DNA from: Conchocele bisecta
Lineage: Eukaryota > Mollusca > Bivalvia > Lucinida > Thyasiridae
Direction of reading: 5' to 3'
DNA: 64,000 bases
Assembly (NCBI GenBank): GCA_029237695.1
Contig: CM055273.1
Coordinates: forward strand, 58,641,968-58,705,967
Part shown: one piece after another, positions 33,101 to 39,719 of the stretch
Position numbering within the stretch: the stretch's first letter is position 1
How the letters are laid out: each line of letters starts with the position of its first letter
Made by a program: the position numbers and the translations under genes
The notes under the pieces: model-generated
What the model was told of the DNA's origin: nothing
What the model saw: only the letters and a program-made list of their open reading frames with translations
Databases searched by the model: none

Positions 33101-33865
33101 CATTTGACCCATCATTTGATTCTTTTATTCAGATGTTTTCGATTTGGAAGAGTCGAAATATCGCAAAACAGGGAAAGGGTTACAGATGTTATCAAGTTGC
33201 TGAAAAATGGATTTTGCTTAAAGATGTTATCAAGTTGCTGCAAAATGGATATGGGTTTAACCGTTAAAGATTTTATGAAGTTGCTGCAAAACAGATTTGG
33301 GTTAAAGGGAGCCCTTCATTGCTTTATACAATCCAGTTATATGTACAATGTTAGAAGTTATGTACATTGCACAGTTTTCTTCCAATCAATAACACAAGAT
33401 TATGTGACAGCTTCATATGACGGACCTTTCATTCCTCACATACGTGGCCAGTATTGACTATCATATTTCCAATGTTGATCATGTTGATTGGCACTAGTTT
33501 CATTAACTGATTCAGAAGTGCAAGAAAGGAAAAATCTGAGGTCCAGCAAAATTTCGTAGATTTATTACAATCATGTGAGATTCAAGCAATTCCTATAATA
33601 TGCTTAGAAACATTGGAGCTAGGTCAGTCAGTCAAATAATTACTATACTATCATGATACCATCATCTGAAATTCGAATGCACACTTGGAATGTGTTGTAA
33701 TTACCTCAGGAATGGCTTGGACACGACGCCCTGCATCTGTTTCACAGACTGCGTCTCACACACCCAGATACTGAGGTCCACAGCGAGAGTCTGCCCCGCC
33801 AGGGAGCTGAGGGGCCGGTGTTGTTGCACGGGGGCCAGGATCTGCCACAGATGTGTCACGCCCAT
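9432..33865 (-). CDS. GEN1: GEN1 Holliday-junction resolvase (whole gene, 11 coding exons)
   Basis: Structure-selective endonuclease of the XPG/Rad2 family that in animals cuts Holliday junctions symmetrically and acts on replication and repair intermediates in cells entering mitosis. The coding sequence joins 33865..33705, 32327..32129, 29930..29841, 28186..28100, 26611..26427, 23690..23588, 21576..21493, 21068..20932, 19570..19509, 12866..12732 and 12151..9432. All introns are GT/AG and all phases close, giving 3963 nt and 1320 aa. Seen in the sequence: MGVTHLW start, D30, E75, E138/E140 (GEAEA), D159/D161 (NDGDAF), D212 (GCDY), a helix-hairpin-helix GVPGVG, a chromodomain-like block at about 345-405, a long disordered tail and a terminal SQRLKLR motif. 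The start is fixed because XPG-family nucleases need the Gly directly after Met. The human protein is about 908 aa, so the tail is much longer here. The neighbour BAZ1B diverges from it. Exact splice choices are inferred, not transcript-proven. Confidence 0.95.
12332..12408. repeat. Hairpin in GEN1 intron 10
   Basis: About 37-bp arms (core CACATACAAAAGCCATTTAA) around a 3-nt loop, roughly 180 nt upstream of the exon 11 acceptor. Followed by a G10 run at 12421. Confidence 0.75.
12732..12866 (-). CDS. GEN1: GEN1 coding exon 10 (chromodomain end)
   Basis: Codes residues 370-414, ETDTTHPEDYYVTIETQELF then YPGIYEEFNVAQELKK. It completes the chromodomain and enters the basic linker. Phase 1 to 1. 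The acceptor tract (gctttctctccag) is intact, but a palindromic MITE begins 23 nt upstream of the exon. Confidence 0.92.
12890..13103. mobile_element. F1 foldback MITE beside GEN1 exon 10
   Basis: Full F1 copy, TTAA at both ends. On the gene's strand it ends 23 nt before exon 10. Confidence 0.82.
13654..14823. mobile_element. 1170-bp foldback transposon with 490-bp arms and 8-bp target duplication
   Basis: Left arm 13654..14143 and right arm 14335..14823 are inverted copies (ends CACAGGTGGAAGACTCGG), separated by a 191-bp unique spacer. GTTTCAGA is present on both sides (13646-13653 and 14824-14831). It interrupts a unit of the 190-bp tandem repeat. An 8-bp duplication suits hAT or Mutator-type mobilisation; no transposase frame is visible. 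Confidence 0.88.
14824..15480. repeat. 190-bp tandem repeat array
   Basis: Units with GGCATAAAAACACCAAGGTG and GTTTCGGAGGAGTTGTGTAC recur at spacing 190 (blocks at 14931, 15121 and 15311). Single units lie at 13535..13653, cut by the foldback element, and at 18815..18960. Confidence 0.8.
15540..15830 (+). repeat. ~150-bp tandem repeat (GGGAGATAAC type)
   Basis: Two units containing GAGTTATGCTCCGGACACGA and GCATGTGTGAAGTTTCATGA. The same unit is tandem at 18118..18745. Confidence 0.75.
15880..16240. repeat. Two-unit tandem repeat
   Basis: GGCGGGGGCAGGACGAACGT-like and GGCACAGGGCGGTAGAGGAC blocks occur twice about 180 bp apart. Confidence 0.65.
16240..17025 (+). repeat. Cassette array separated by ACGG runs
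   Basis: About 165-bp cassettes with inverted ends TACTTATGTGGCT / AGCCACATAAGTA, each separated by (ACGG)n. Two typical cassettes (near 16445 and 16640) and one of unrelated inner sequence (near 16855, GGGGTACTTG ... CCCCATAAGTACC) share the CCTAATGTGTGCCC junction. Confidence 0.8.
17232..17297. repeat. Perfect 29-bp-arm hairpin
   Basis: Arms ACAATTATTGACTAGTGAGC and on, inverse after an 8-nt loop. Next to TAGCACTTACGACCTTATG, a block also seen in 22324..22767. Confidence 0.75.
17360..17960. repeat. AT-rich triple repeat
   Basis: Three units with ATAATAATGCTTGCTACTGG and CTGCACAGGTCCACATAATG at about 17431, 17571 and 17809. Confidence 0.75.
18118..18745 (+). repeat. ~155-bp tandem repeat, four units
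   Basis: Repeats of AAGAGTTGTCATTCTTGTGC at 18173, 18328, 18479 and 18637. The 251-aa open frame here simply reads through the repeat. Confidence 0.8.
19509..19570 (-). CDS. GEN1: GEN1 coding exon 9 (chromodomain start)
   Basis: Sixty-two nt coding IVKTRVRQGVPCLEIEWHKP (residues 350-369), nearly the same as the first strand of the GEN1 chromodomain. Phase 2 to 1. The following 6.6-kb intron is filled by the composite repeat 13157..19116. Confidence 0.95.
19711..19888. mobile_element. F1 foldback MITE (reverse, core shortened)
   Basis: Inverted orientation relative to 485..698, with one core arm partly lost. TTAA flanks retained. In GEN1 intron 8. Confidence 0.78.
20093..20374. mobile_element. 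Family G MITE
   Basis: Ends GTAGCCTATTTCACC and GGTGAAATAGGCTAC, full central palindrome. In GEN1 intron 8. Confidence 0.8.
20582..20825. mobile_element. TTAA foldback MITE, family F3
   Basis: TTAACTCTTTGCATGC left and TATGCAAAGAGTTAA right. Core arms AATATGTCTTGGAATTTCAT and inverse around GTGTCCTCAGGAC. Copies at 23755..23979 and 59059..59286. Confidence 0.75.
20932..21068 (-). CDS. GEN1: GEN1 coding exon 8
   Basis: Residues 304-349, NFALLKLEWPIEYG to HLKPHR, matching the FTLEKMEWP...LQPIR block that ends the nuclease core. It has a long pyrimidine-rich acceptor (tctctctctcag). Phase 0 to 2. Confidence 0.92.
21493..21576 (-). CDS. GEN1: GEN1 coding exon 7
   Basis: Twenty-eight codons, VIAEFLVVKDRC to KFQ (residues 276-303), matching the VIQEFLLNKD...LLFQ block of GEN1. 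Phase 0 to 0, acceptor tttcag, donor gtagtc. Confidence 0.9.
21672..21800 (-). repeat. tRNA-derived SINE in GEN1 intron
   Basis: Minus-strand copy with B-box GTGGGTTCAAACCTCGCC, a CATCCCACTGG body and the tail ATGACCATAGCTGTTGCTGG. The A-box end is missing or diverged. Confidence 0.6.
22324..22767. mobile_element. Palindromic element split by a hairpin element
   Basis: Outer ends TATCGATGGTCTAGTAACAT and its exact inverse at 22747..22766. Inner arms AAGGTCGTAAGTGCTATG. A 349-bp element (22354..22702) is inserted near the left arm. Confidence 0.65.
22354..22702. mobile_element. Hairpin element, family K
   Basis: Starts with a perfect hairpin (arms from GGCCTTTTTGTGGAATTTAT to GGAAGGCC centre), followed by about 200 bp of conserved unique sequence ending GTGCTGGAATTAT. 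Same layout at 31279..31628 and 59339..59691. Confidence 0.75.
23188..23578. mobile_element. Repeat with GCTCCAGATAAG-type ends and an inner hairpin
   Basis: Left GCTCCAGATAAGG, right CTTATCTGAGCTC. Contains a hairpin CATTAGAATTGTCTCC / GGAGACAATTCTAAT. Ends 10 bp from the GEN1 exon 6 donor. Ends are shared with 7349..7655. Confidence 0.5.
23588..23690 (-). CDS. GEN1: GEN1 coding exon 6
   Basis: Residues 242-275, FKAWRSLSDRDCVDKVEAA and so on to FPQKK. It aligns with the segment between the hairpin and EVIQEFL of vertebrate GEN1, but the Cys/His-rich stretch of about 50 residues that I recall for human GEN1 is absent. Phase 2 to 0. A repeat bounded by GCTCCAGATAAG-like ends abuts its donor. 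Confidence 0.9.
23755..23979. mobile_element. F3 foldback MITE
   Basis: Same core as 20582..20825, right end GCATGCAAAGAGTTAA, left end eroded (GAACTCTTTG). In GEN1 intron 5. Confidence 0.65.
24060..24570. repeat. 170-bp tandem repeat, about three units
   Basis: Repeats of AGTTTAAAGTCATTTGACCT and TATGAAGTTTCAAGTTGATA at 170-bp spacing. Confidence 0.75.
24630..24890. repeat. Dispersed repeat R
   Basis: Inverse copy of 28915..29180, sharing AAATGTGTTTATGCGATAGT, GTCCTTCATCACCAGA and GATGAATTTGAACACATTAA blocks. Confidence 0.6.
24985..25830 (-). repeat. Same cassette array, inverted
   Basis: Four cassettes in minus orientation starting at about 25039, 25241, 25435 and 25630, separated by (CCGT)n. 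In GEN1 intron 5. Near-identical to those at 16.4-16.8 kb. Confidence 0.82.
25942..26155. mobile_element. Family Q element
   Basis: CGAGAAATGTGGCTTATGGG left and CCCATAAGCCCCATATCTTC right, core GCATCCACGCAGTCTGATCA. Confidence 0.65.
26157..26345 (+). repeat. Dispersed repeat A, 3' half
   Basis: Truncated copy very similar to 3955..4141, from the TTCAGAGCTGAATAT block to the GTTGATAGGCCGTTAAACCC tail, directly joined to the inverted-repeat element at 25942..26155. Confidence 0.65.
26427..26611 (-). CDS. GEN1: GEN1 coding exon 5 (GCDY and helix-hairpin-helix)
   Basis: Residues 180-241, DPHVESYSMTDIQ through LLLGCDYVPKGVPGVG to NILKR. It contains catalytic Asp212 and the helix-hairpin-helix that binds DNA non-specifically. 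Phase 0 to 2; the split Arg codon is completed by the first base of exon 6. Confidence 0.96.
26830..27062. mobile_element. MITE with TACCGTAATAACC-type ends, family P
   Basis: Left end TACCATAACAACCCATAATA, right end TTAGGGTTAACACGGTA. Two inner small hairpins (GGGGAAACATATAAAACTAT; AATCCCTACTTATAGGGATT). Copies at 57741..57932 and, more decayed, 3133..3300. Confidence 0.65.
27421..27913. mobile_element. F4 MITE split by a later insertion
   Basis: Left part 27421..27509 and right part from about 27800 are the two halves of an F4 copy. Between them lies a repeat with CGTGGGCCCAGGTACCCC, a GACGGACGGACGG run and GCAGGGGGTACAAAA. The same inserted repeat appears inverted near 57060..57150. Confidence 0.65.
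27910..28048. mobile_element. TTAA perfect palindrome element
   Basis: Arms of about 46 bp (ACCACAGGTGACATTATCGG and on) around a poly-A/poly-T centre, TTAA at both ends. Its left TTAA is the right TTAA of the F4 MITE. Confidence 0.7.
28100..28186 (-). CDS. GEN1: GEN1 coding exon 4 (NDGDAF motif)
   Basis: Twenty-nine codons, phase 0 to 0, residues 151-179: LVDGCLTNDGDAFLYGA then KVYRNFTMNSK. Asp159 and Asp161 are the second metal-binding acidic pair. Acceptor ttgcag, donor gtaacc. Confidence 0.95.
28200..28910. other. GEN1 intron 3, no feature recognised
   Basis: Unique-looking AT-rich sequence; no repeat family or exon recognised. Confidence 0.4.
28915..29180. repeat. Dispersed repeat R
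   Basis: Second copy, opposite orientation to 24630..24890, both in GEN1 introns. Confidence 0.6.
29372..29415 (-). pseudogene. Degraded copy of GEN1 exon 3 3' end
   Basis: About 44 nt similar to the last codons of exon 3 and its donor (compare 29833..29876), with the donor changed from gtaat to agtaat. The preceding 130 nt also resemble the intron next to the true exon. A 286-bp MITE (29466..29751) sits between copy and original. Confidence 0.6.
29466..29751. mobile_element. Family G MITE near GEN1 exon 3
   Basis: Full-length copy with rearranged centre (one arm of the TTATCACAGCC palindrome lost). Separates GEN1 exon 3 from its partial copy. Confidence 0.78.
29841..29930 (-). CDS. GEN1: GEN1 coding exon 3 (XPG-I, GEAEA motif)
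   Basis: Thirty codons, phase 0 to 0, residues 121-150: CCELLDILGIPYVQSCGEAEAM and onward. Glu138 and Glu140 match the metal-binding pair of the family. Acceptor ttgacag, donor gtaatg. A degraded copy of its 3' end lies at 29372..29415. Confidence 0.95.
29985..30140. mobile_element. Foldback element with TTGGGAAT hairpin
   Basis: Long palindrome around TGGCAAGTTGGGAAT and its inverse, flanked by GCGTAATTTG and CAAATTACGC. Adjacent to GEN1 exon 3 in the intron. Confidence 0.6.
30140..31200. other. Unassigned sequence in GEN1 intron 2
   Basis: Higher-complexity stretch with a minus-strand 106-codon open frame (30849..31169, starting MAGTWSSLKGSIRS and containing CRHYCSVNNRAC). I do not recognise the product. 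It may be a transposon remnant. Confidence 0.3.
31279..31628. mobile_element. Family K hairpin element
   Basis: Near-identical hairpin and downstream block, including TTTGGCGTGGGAGTTTACTG and the GTGCTGGAATTAT end. Confidence 0.75.
31749..31995. mobile_element. TTAA MITE, family F4
   Basis: TTAACCCTTTCAACACCACA at one end and GGGTGAAAGGGTTAA at the other. Internal GAGCGGGCTCGTGACGAGCC inverted block. Non-palindromic overall. Copies at 27421..27913, 33942..34194, 34622..34886 and 58273..58504. Confidence 0.75.
32129..32327 (-). CDS. GEN1: GEN1 coding exon 2 (end of XPG-N)
   Basis: Codes residues 54-120: NLFFRISHLSQLG, then LVFVIEG with catalytic Glu75, then the basic stretch KRQQVQYG leading to SRRNFNTCLKE. 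It runs from phase 2 to phase 0, donor gtacac. A Gly/Arg/Pro-rich insert (about residues 95-108) corresponds to the variable loop of GEN1 proteins. The 5' part of this exon is repeated twice more upstream (32609..32687 and 32878..32929). Confidence 0.95.
32609..32687 (-). pseudogene. Partial copy of GEN1 exon 2 (possible alternative exon)
   Basis: Minus-strand copy of the first 79 nt of exon 2 lying in intron 1. It keeps the tgcag acceptor and an open frame (NMFFRFLHLSQLG, then LVFVIEGTVPE, including the catalytic Glu). A potential but weak donor (gttact) follows. Used in place of exon 2 it would be phase-compatible with exons 1 and 3, but it lacks the basic segment after VIEG. The 3' part of the exon is replaced by a MITE-like sequence. 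It may be a dead duplicate. Confidence 0.75.
32878..32929 (-). pseudogene. Decayed third copy of GEN1 exon 2 start
   Basis: A second, more degraded copy of the exon 2 acceptor and first codons (NLFFH-like), with a stop codon within about a dozen codons and a 3' end running into a MITE-like block. Together with the true exon and the copy at 32609..32687 it forms a tandem triplication. Confidence 0.65.
32956..33184. mobile_element. TTAA foldback element in GEN1 intron 1
   Basis: TTAACCCTTTCCCTGAT left and GGGAAAGGGTTAC right, with a perfect core stem GAAATTGCTTGTAACAAGCA and AAAACATTGTGGGAAAAGGA arms. Confidence 0.65.
33705..33865 (-). CDS. GEN1: GEN1 coding exon 1 (XPG-N start)
   Basis: Codes residues 1-54, beginning MGVTHLWQIL and ending KPFLR. 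It carries the N-terminal Gly needed for DNA contact in this family and catalytic Asp30 in the AVDLSIWVCE strand. It ends with a GT donor (gtaatt) in phase 2. Upstream of the ATG the exon has only 11 nt (to 33876) before a good 3' splice site (ttcttgttcag), so the 5' untranslated region must start in a further, unlocated exon. Confidence 0.95.
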
Positions 33866-33876
33866 CTCTACGGCCT
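33866..33876 (-). other. GEN1: GEN1 5' UTR segment with upstream 3' splice site
   Basis: Eleven nucleotides between a pyrimidine-rich AG acceptor (AG at 33878-33877) and the ATG. This implies at least one non-coding first exon further upstream, somewhere above 34.2 kb. I could not identify that exon or the core promoter. Confidence 0.6.
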
Positions 33877-33941
33877 CTGAACAAGAAACCAGTAACACTG
33901 ATGGATATAACCAGAGATTTCTGCCTGTAATGCCAGGCGAC

Positions 33942-34194
33942 TTAAAACCATTTCAACACCAGAGGCCTGTATAGTGAGTGGTATTGACAAGTAGTGTAGA
34001 TCCAGATGAGCCAGCTCGTAACGAGCTGTCTCATCAGGATCTGCAATTTTTGCAAGTAATTTTCATATTTTTGAGAGCAAAAACATCGCCTTTTCATAAA
34101 TGGACTAGTCTGAAAATCATTTTGTGACAAGTGGATTGGTTGAAAAATTAACATATCAAAATCAATTCCAGTTACTTAGGGGTGAAAGGGTCAA
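33942..34194. mobile_element. F4 MITE upstream of GEN1 exon 1
   Basis: F4 copy with one TTAA mutated (GGTCAAG). Lies 66 bp upstream of the GEN1 exon 1 acceptor, on the 5' UTR side. Confidence 0.7.
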
Positions 34195-34621
34195 GTAAGT
34201 CGCCCTGTGTTACATCAGAAATAATTTCTGAATTATAATTGGTATATACCCCTCAAAAACTTTAAAGCTAATTTCTAAGTCATTTAACCTTGAGCACAGC
34301 GACTGCACAGGTGGGCCATAGAATGAAAATATTGATGATGACAAGAACGTACCAGTACATGTATATGAAGTTCATGCCAATTTGACTTATGGTAACAGAG
34401 AGAGTAGATAGCCGAATAATTTCATGGAAATCTCGAACAGATAGACGAACAGACGGGCGACCATGTCGGTACATTTATAATAAAACTGAGGATTTGCTTG
34501 AATCCGATGCTTGAAATCATTCCGTTCGATTTAGAGGACATACTAAGAATGTTACTTGACTGGGGTTTCAAATATGGATGTGTGCTTGGTTGAGGCTAAG
34601 CATTGCAAACAAACTACTTGA

Positions 34622-34886
34622 TTAACCCTTTCACCCCTAAGTAACTGGAATGGATTTTGATATGTTGATTTTTCAACCAATCTAACCGTTTCAAAATGAT
34701 TTTCAGACTAGACTAGTCCATTTATGAAAAGGTGGTGTTTTTGTTCTAAAAAATATGAAAATTACTTGCAAATCATGCAGATCCTGATGAGACTTGCAAA
34801 AAGTGTAGATCCAGATGAGCCGGCTCGTGATGAGCTACATTGTTTGCCAATACCGCTATACAGGCCTGTGGTGTTGAAAGAGTTAA
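34622..34886. mobile_element. F4 MITE
   Basis: Reverse orientation, both TTAA ends intact, inner AGCCGGCTCGTGATGAGC block. Confidence 0.75.
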
Positions 34887-34889
34887 GCG

Positions 34890-35690
34890 AGCTTGCTCAG
34901 AATCAGTACATCTGTACTATGCAGATTTTTCTTTTTCGTGATTATTCTTAAAATCGGGACGTTTGATAGGTCGACACAGCGCTGTGCTCAGGCTCATTCA
35001 ATTGGTCGGGGCAGACGTTTTTTTAGTTCTGGCAAATCATTCCTTAATTTGGAATACAAATTTGGCAAATATAGAGCAAGGTATTCCACGGTTTCAATCC
35101 GCTTACTGGGTCGCTCCCTTCTCCCTTAGCGAAGTAACATCATACATAGCAGTTAGCGTCGTATTTATTCGACGATGACAAATATTGCGGCAAATAAAAT
35201 GAAAACAAAAAAAAGATAAATAAATTTGCCGAAGTTATATCACATAGAACTACCGTCTGTGTTTGTGATTCTACTACAATTTCAAAATCAGGATCAGCAG
35301 GACTGTGCTTATCTCAGCTATGCCAGGTATGTATTCAGAATGGATGGATGGGAAGTGGAAATTAAAGTCCGAAATCGTCGTGGTACGACTCAAACATAGT
35401 CTGGTCGGAAGTGTTCGTACATAGACATGTCATGGTTCGTAAAAGTTACATACTTCTTCTAGTTACGTTGTTTTTTCTATCAATGTGCGTGACATTTGAT
35501 GATTAATGAATTAATGAAAGTAATTTCATGATCGTTTAATTAGACTAATGATGCTAACTGACACTAAGCTGAAGTTGGCACGCATTTCCTTCCACGCATT
35601 ACTGCTATCACACAATAGCAAACATTTTCGTCGAATATTACTATACTACTATACTAGTTAACTAATATGATTGAAATGACTTCCTGTAGC
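34890..35690. other. Unassigned; likely to contain the GEN1 promoter
   Basis: Upstream of GEN1 beyond the F4 MITEs and before the satellite. No clear TATA box, CpG cluster or first exon could be picked out by eye. Confidence 0.3.
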
Positions 35691-35731
35691 ACAATTGGAT
35701 CGTTTCGCCCTTAATCCCGTTCGCCCAAAGG

Positions 35732-37682
35732 GTCAGAAATGCACCAAAACAGGAAAATCGGCCACCCCCTATAACAAAGTGCTATGGCAGCTGACCAAAC
35801 AAGACAAGGTGCCTAATGTACACCTATACTGTGTTGTAGTACCATGGCCCGAGTGTGCATGGGCACCGTCGGATTCGGGCCAGAATCCCGTTTTCAAGTA
35901 TGGTGGTCAATTGAAGTCAGAAATGCACCAAAACAGGAAAATCGGCCACCCCCTACAACAAAGTGCTATAGCGGCTGACCAAACAAGACAATGTGCCCAA
36001 TGTACACCTATACTGTGTTGTAGTACCATGGCCCGAGTGTGCGTGGGCACCGTCGGATTCGGGCCTGAATCCCGTTTTCAAGTATGGTGGTCAATTGAAG
36101 TCAGAAATGCACCAAAACAAGAAAATCGGCCACCCCCTACAACAAAGTGCTATGGCGGCTGGCCAAACAAGACAAGGTGCCCAATGTACACCTATACTGT
36201 GTTGTAGTACCATGGCCCGAGTGTGCGTGGGCACCGTCGGATTCGGGCCTGAATCCCGTTTTCAAGTATGGTGGTCAATTGAAGTCAGAAATGCACCAAA
36301 ACAGGAAAATCGGCCACCCCCTACAACAAAGTCCTATGGCGGCTGACCAAACAAGACAAGGTGCCCAATGTACACCTATACTGTGTTGTAGTACCATGGC
36401 CCGAGTGTGCGTGGGCACCGTCGGATTCGGGCCTGAATCCCGTTTTCTTCAAGTTATGGTGGTCAATTGAAGTCAGAAATGCACCAAAACAGGAAAATCG
36501 GCCACCCCCTACAACAAAGTGCTATGGCGGCTGGCCAAACAAGACAAGGTGCCCAATGTACACCTATACTGTGTTCTAGTACCATGGCCCGAGTGTGCGT
36601 GGGCACCGTCGGATTCGGGCCTGAATCCCGTTTTCAAGTATGGTGGTCAATTGAAGTCAGAAATGCACCAAAACAAGAAAATCGGCCACCCCCTACAACA
36701 AAGTGATATGGCGGCTGGCCAAACAAGACAAGGTGCCCAATGTACACCTATACTGTGTTGTAGTACCATGGCCCGAGTGTGCGTGGGCACCGTCGGATTC
36801 GGGCCTGAATCCCATTTTCAAGTATGGTGGTCAATTGAAGTCAGAAATGCACCAACACAAGAAAATCGGCCACCCCCTACAACAAAGTGCTATGGCGGCT
36901 GGCCAAACAAGACAAGGTGCCCAATGTACACATATACTGTGTTGTAGTACCATGGCCCGAGTGTGCGTGGGCACCGTCGGATTCGGGCCTGAATCCCGTT
37001 TTCAAGTATGGTGGTCAATTGAAGTCAGAAATGCACCAAAACAGGAAAATCGGCCACCCCCTACAACAAAGTGCTATGGCGGCTGGCCAAACAAGACAAG
37101 GTGCCCAATGTATACATATACTGTGTTGTAGTACCATGGCCCGAGTGTGCGTGGGCACCGTCGGATTCGGGCCTGAATCCCGTTTTCAAGTATGGTGGTC
37201 AATTGAAGTCAGAAATGCACCAAAACAGGAAAATCGGCCACCCCCTACAACAAAGTGCTATGGCGGCTGGCCAAACAAGACAAGGTGCCCAATGTACACA
37301 TATACTGTGTTGTAGTACCATGGCCCGAGTGTGCGTGGGCACCGTCGGATTCGGGCCTGAATCCCGTTTTCAAGTATGGTGGTCAATTGAAGTCAGAAAT
37401 GCACCAAAACAGGAAAATCGGCCAACCCCTACAACAAAGTGCTATGGCGGCTGGCCAAACAAGACAAGGTGCCCACTGTACACCTATGCTGTGTTGTAGT
37501 ACCATGGCCCGAGTGTGCGTGGGCACCGTCGGATTCTGGCATGAATCCCGTTTTAAAGTATGGTGGTCAATTGAAGTCAGAAATGCATCAAAACAGGAAA
37601 ATCGGCCACCCCCTACAACAAAGTGCTATGGCGGCTGGCCAAACAAGACAAGGTGTCCAATGTACACCTTTACTGTGTTGTA
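35732..37682 (+). repeat. 184-bp satellite, 11 units
   Basis: Units start (GTCAGAAATGCACC) at 35732, 35916, 36100, 36284, 36471, 36655, 36839, 37023, 37207, 37391 and 37575. All are 184 bp except one of 187, with very few differences. Since 184 is not a multiple of 3, each frame is read in turn, giving a ladder of overlapping 142-codon open frames that are artefacts. Confidence 0.95.
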
Positions 37683-37684
37683 CT

Positions 37685-38300
37685 GATTCAAGGCGGCAAT
37701 ATGTATGCGAGTGCCAAGTTTCAACCGAATCGGACGCGGAAAGTTTCCAAGTTTTCAACATCGTCGGATCCGGCTGGAATGCTGATAGAATTTGGATCTC
37801 AGAACAAGATGGCGCTTACAGAAAGTCGCTATCTCATACAATAAAGGCGCCAGTGGCGTCGAAAGTTTGCAAAAAAAAAAATCACGATTCACGTCTTTAC
37901 TATTTGAGATAGCGACTTTCTGTAAACGCCGTCTTGTTCTGAGATCCAAGTTCACCCGGAACCGACGACGTTGAAAATTTGGAAACTTTCCGCGTCCGAT
38001 TCGGTTGAAACTTGGCAAACGCATACATGTGCCAAGTTTCAACCGAATCGGACGCGGAAAGTTTCCAAGTTTTCAACATCTTCGGATCCGGCTGAAAATT
38101 GGAATGCTGATAAAATTTGGATCTCAGAACAAGATGCCGCTTACAGAAAGTCGCTATCTCATACAGTAAAGGCGCCAGTGGCGTCGAAAGTTTGCAAACC
38201 GAGTTCTATCGGCATGCCAACTTTCAGCCGGATCCGACGACGTTGAAAATTTGGAAACTTTCCGCGTCCGATTCGGTTGAAACTTGGCACACGCATACAT
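37685..38300. repeat. Inverted and direct repeat block after the satellite
   Basis: GCCAAGTTTCAACCGAATCG and GATCTCAGAACAAGATG segments occur in alternating orientation several times, making nested hairpins (centre near 37870). Confidence 0.75.
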
Positions 38301-38720
38301 ATTGCCGCCTTGAATCAGTAGCCGTTTACAGAGGTGTGATATCTCAATTAGGAAGGCTGTAATCGCCGTGGAAAGTTTGAAACTTTCGACGTCATTTACG
38401 GCGTCGTTAATTAAGATATCGATTTTTCGTGAACGGCATCGTGTTTATCGAGCCAAATTCTATCGATATGGCAATTTTCAGCCGGATCGGACGACGTTGA
38501 AATGTTGGCAACTTTCTGAAATAGATTCGGCTGAAACTCTCCACACGGATAAATATTGCCTCGCTGAACCAGAATCCGTTTACAGAAGTGTGATATCTCA
38601 ATTAGTAAAGCTGTAATCGCCGTACACAGTTTAAAACTTTCGACGTCATTTACGGCGTCGTTAATGAAGATATCGATTTTTCGTGAACGGCATCGTGTTT
38701 AGCGACACAAATCCAATCGG
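38300..38720. repeat. ~255-bp tandem repeat, two units
   Basis: CGTTTACAGAGGTGTGATAT and TCGTGAACGGCATCGTGTTT each recur about 255 bp apart. Confidence 0.7.
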
Positions 38721-38759
38721 AGTGCCAATTTCCAGCTCAATCGGAATACGGCATTTACG

Positions 38760-38935
38760 GCTTTATTAATTAACATATTCAATGTTCGTTAACAACAAAA
38801 TGTTGTTTGAGAGCAATGGAAAAGATTCTAAAGTTCTACCAAACCATGTTGTTGATGTGAACAATGGAAAATAGAACGAAAATAGCAGACGATAAAATAT
38901 AATTCAGCAGTGTAAGGGTTAAATTGTTCCAAGCT
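38760..38935. mobile_element. Foldback MITE remnant
   Basis: AACCATGTTGTTGATG arm and a CAGTGTAAGGGTTAA right end as in the TTAA MITEs; left end eroded. Confidence 0.5.
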
Positions 38936-39004
38936 GCATCTATAAAAAATATACCCGTGCCTGTTTTCCTTTTCAATACTAATTTTGATATATCATTTCA
39001 AGTC

Positions 39005-39070
39005 TTATGTAGCTGAGGGGTTACAGCGACGGACTTCAATGCCGTAGGTAGTGAGTTCGAATCTTAGTTT
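39005..39070 (+). repeat. tRNA-like SINE head
   Basis: A-box-like TAGCTGAGGGGTTA and B-box-like GAGTTCGAATC at tRNA spacing, but the acceptor stem does not pair. Treated as a SINE head, not a tRNA gene. Confidence 0.4.
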
Positions 39071-39392
39071 TTCATAAATATATATATATCTTTTTTATTT
39101 GCTTATATTTTATTATATTTTTCTTTTATATACATGTATGTGTTTCTCTTACAAATTACATTAACTAAGTATGAAATAGTTCACATGTAGAACGCTAGTA
39201 TCATTTGGAAGAAAACTAATAACTAAATGCACATTTCATATGTGTCTACATGAAGAATCTGTGAGTATTTTCTCGCAGATCATGTCACATTGAGGTCATA
39301 CAGCCATAGTGATAGCCCTCGCCGTTTCACCTATGTCCATCTCCAGCAACAAGTCATAAACAGAACACAATAATATCGACAAATGTAATGCG

Positions 39393-39485
39393 TTTTGTGA
39401 GGTTCGAACTCTCGACCAGATAGGATGAACACAATTTCTGCAATCGTATGGATATTCTCCCACTTTGATACCACTGAGCCATAAT
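39393..39485 (-). repeat. tRNA-like sequence with stretched A-to-B box spacing
   Basis: On the minus strand TGGCTCAGTGG (A box) is followed about 60 nt later by GAGAGTTCGAACCTC (B box). The ends do not form an acceptor stem, so it is probably SINE-derived or a tRNA pseudogene. Confidence 0.35.
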
Positions 39486-39719
39486 ACATGTTTATGTTTG
39501 AGCACCAAGATGCATGTGCTCTATGATAATGACTTGCATGCACGTGCACTCTATCAATACAGTTGTAATACACGAAAACGAGGCTACGATATGATAATAC
39601 ACCATTTTTACCTAATATTTTCTGAACTGTGCAGATCCTGATCAGACTGTGCGGATGCACAGGCTAACCTGACCTGGATCTACAATGGTCGCAGAATCGT
39701 AAATTCCAATTCTCCATTT

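Noticed and set aside
35695..37912. Series of overlapping 142-aa open frames (MLWRLAKQDKVPN type).
   Set aside because: They are produced by a 184-bp satellite read in rotating frames; no start, domain or splice logic.
39393..39485. Functional tRNA gene on the minus strand.
   Set aside because: A and B boxes are present but acceptor stem pairing and normal spacing are absent.
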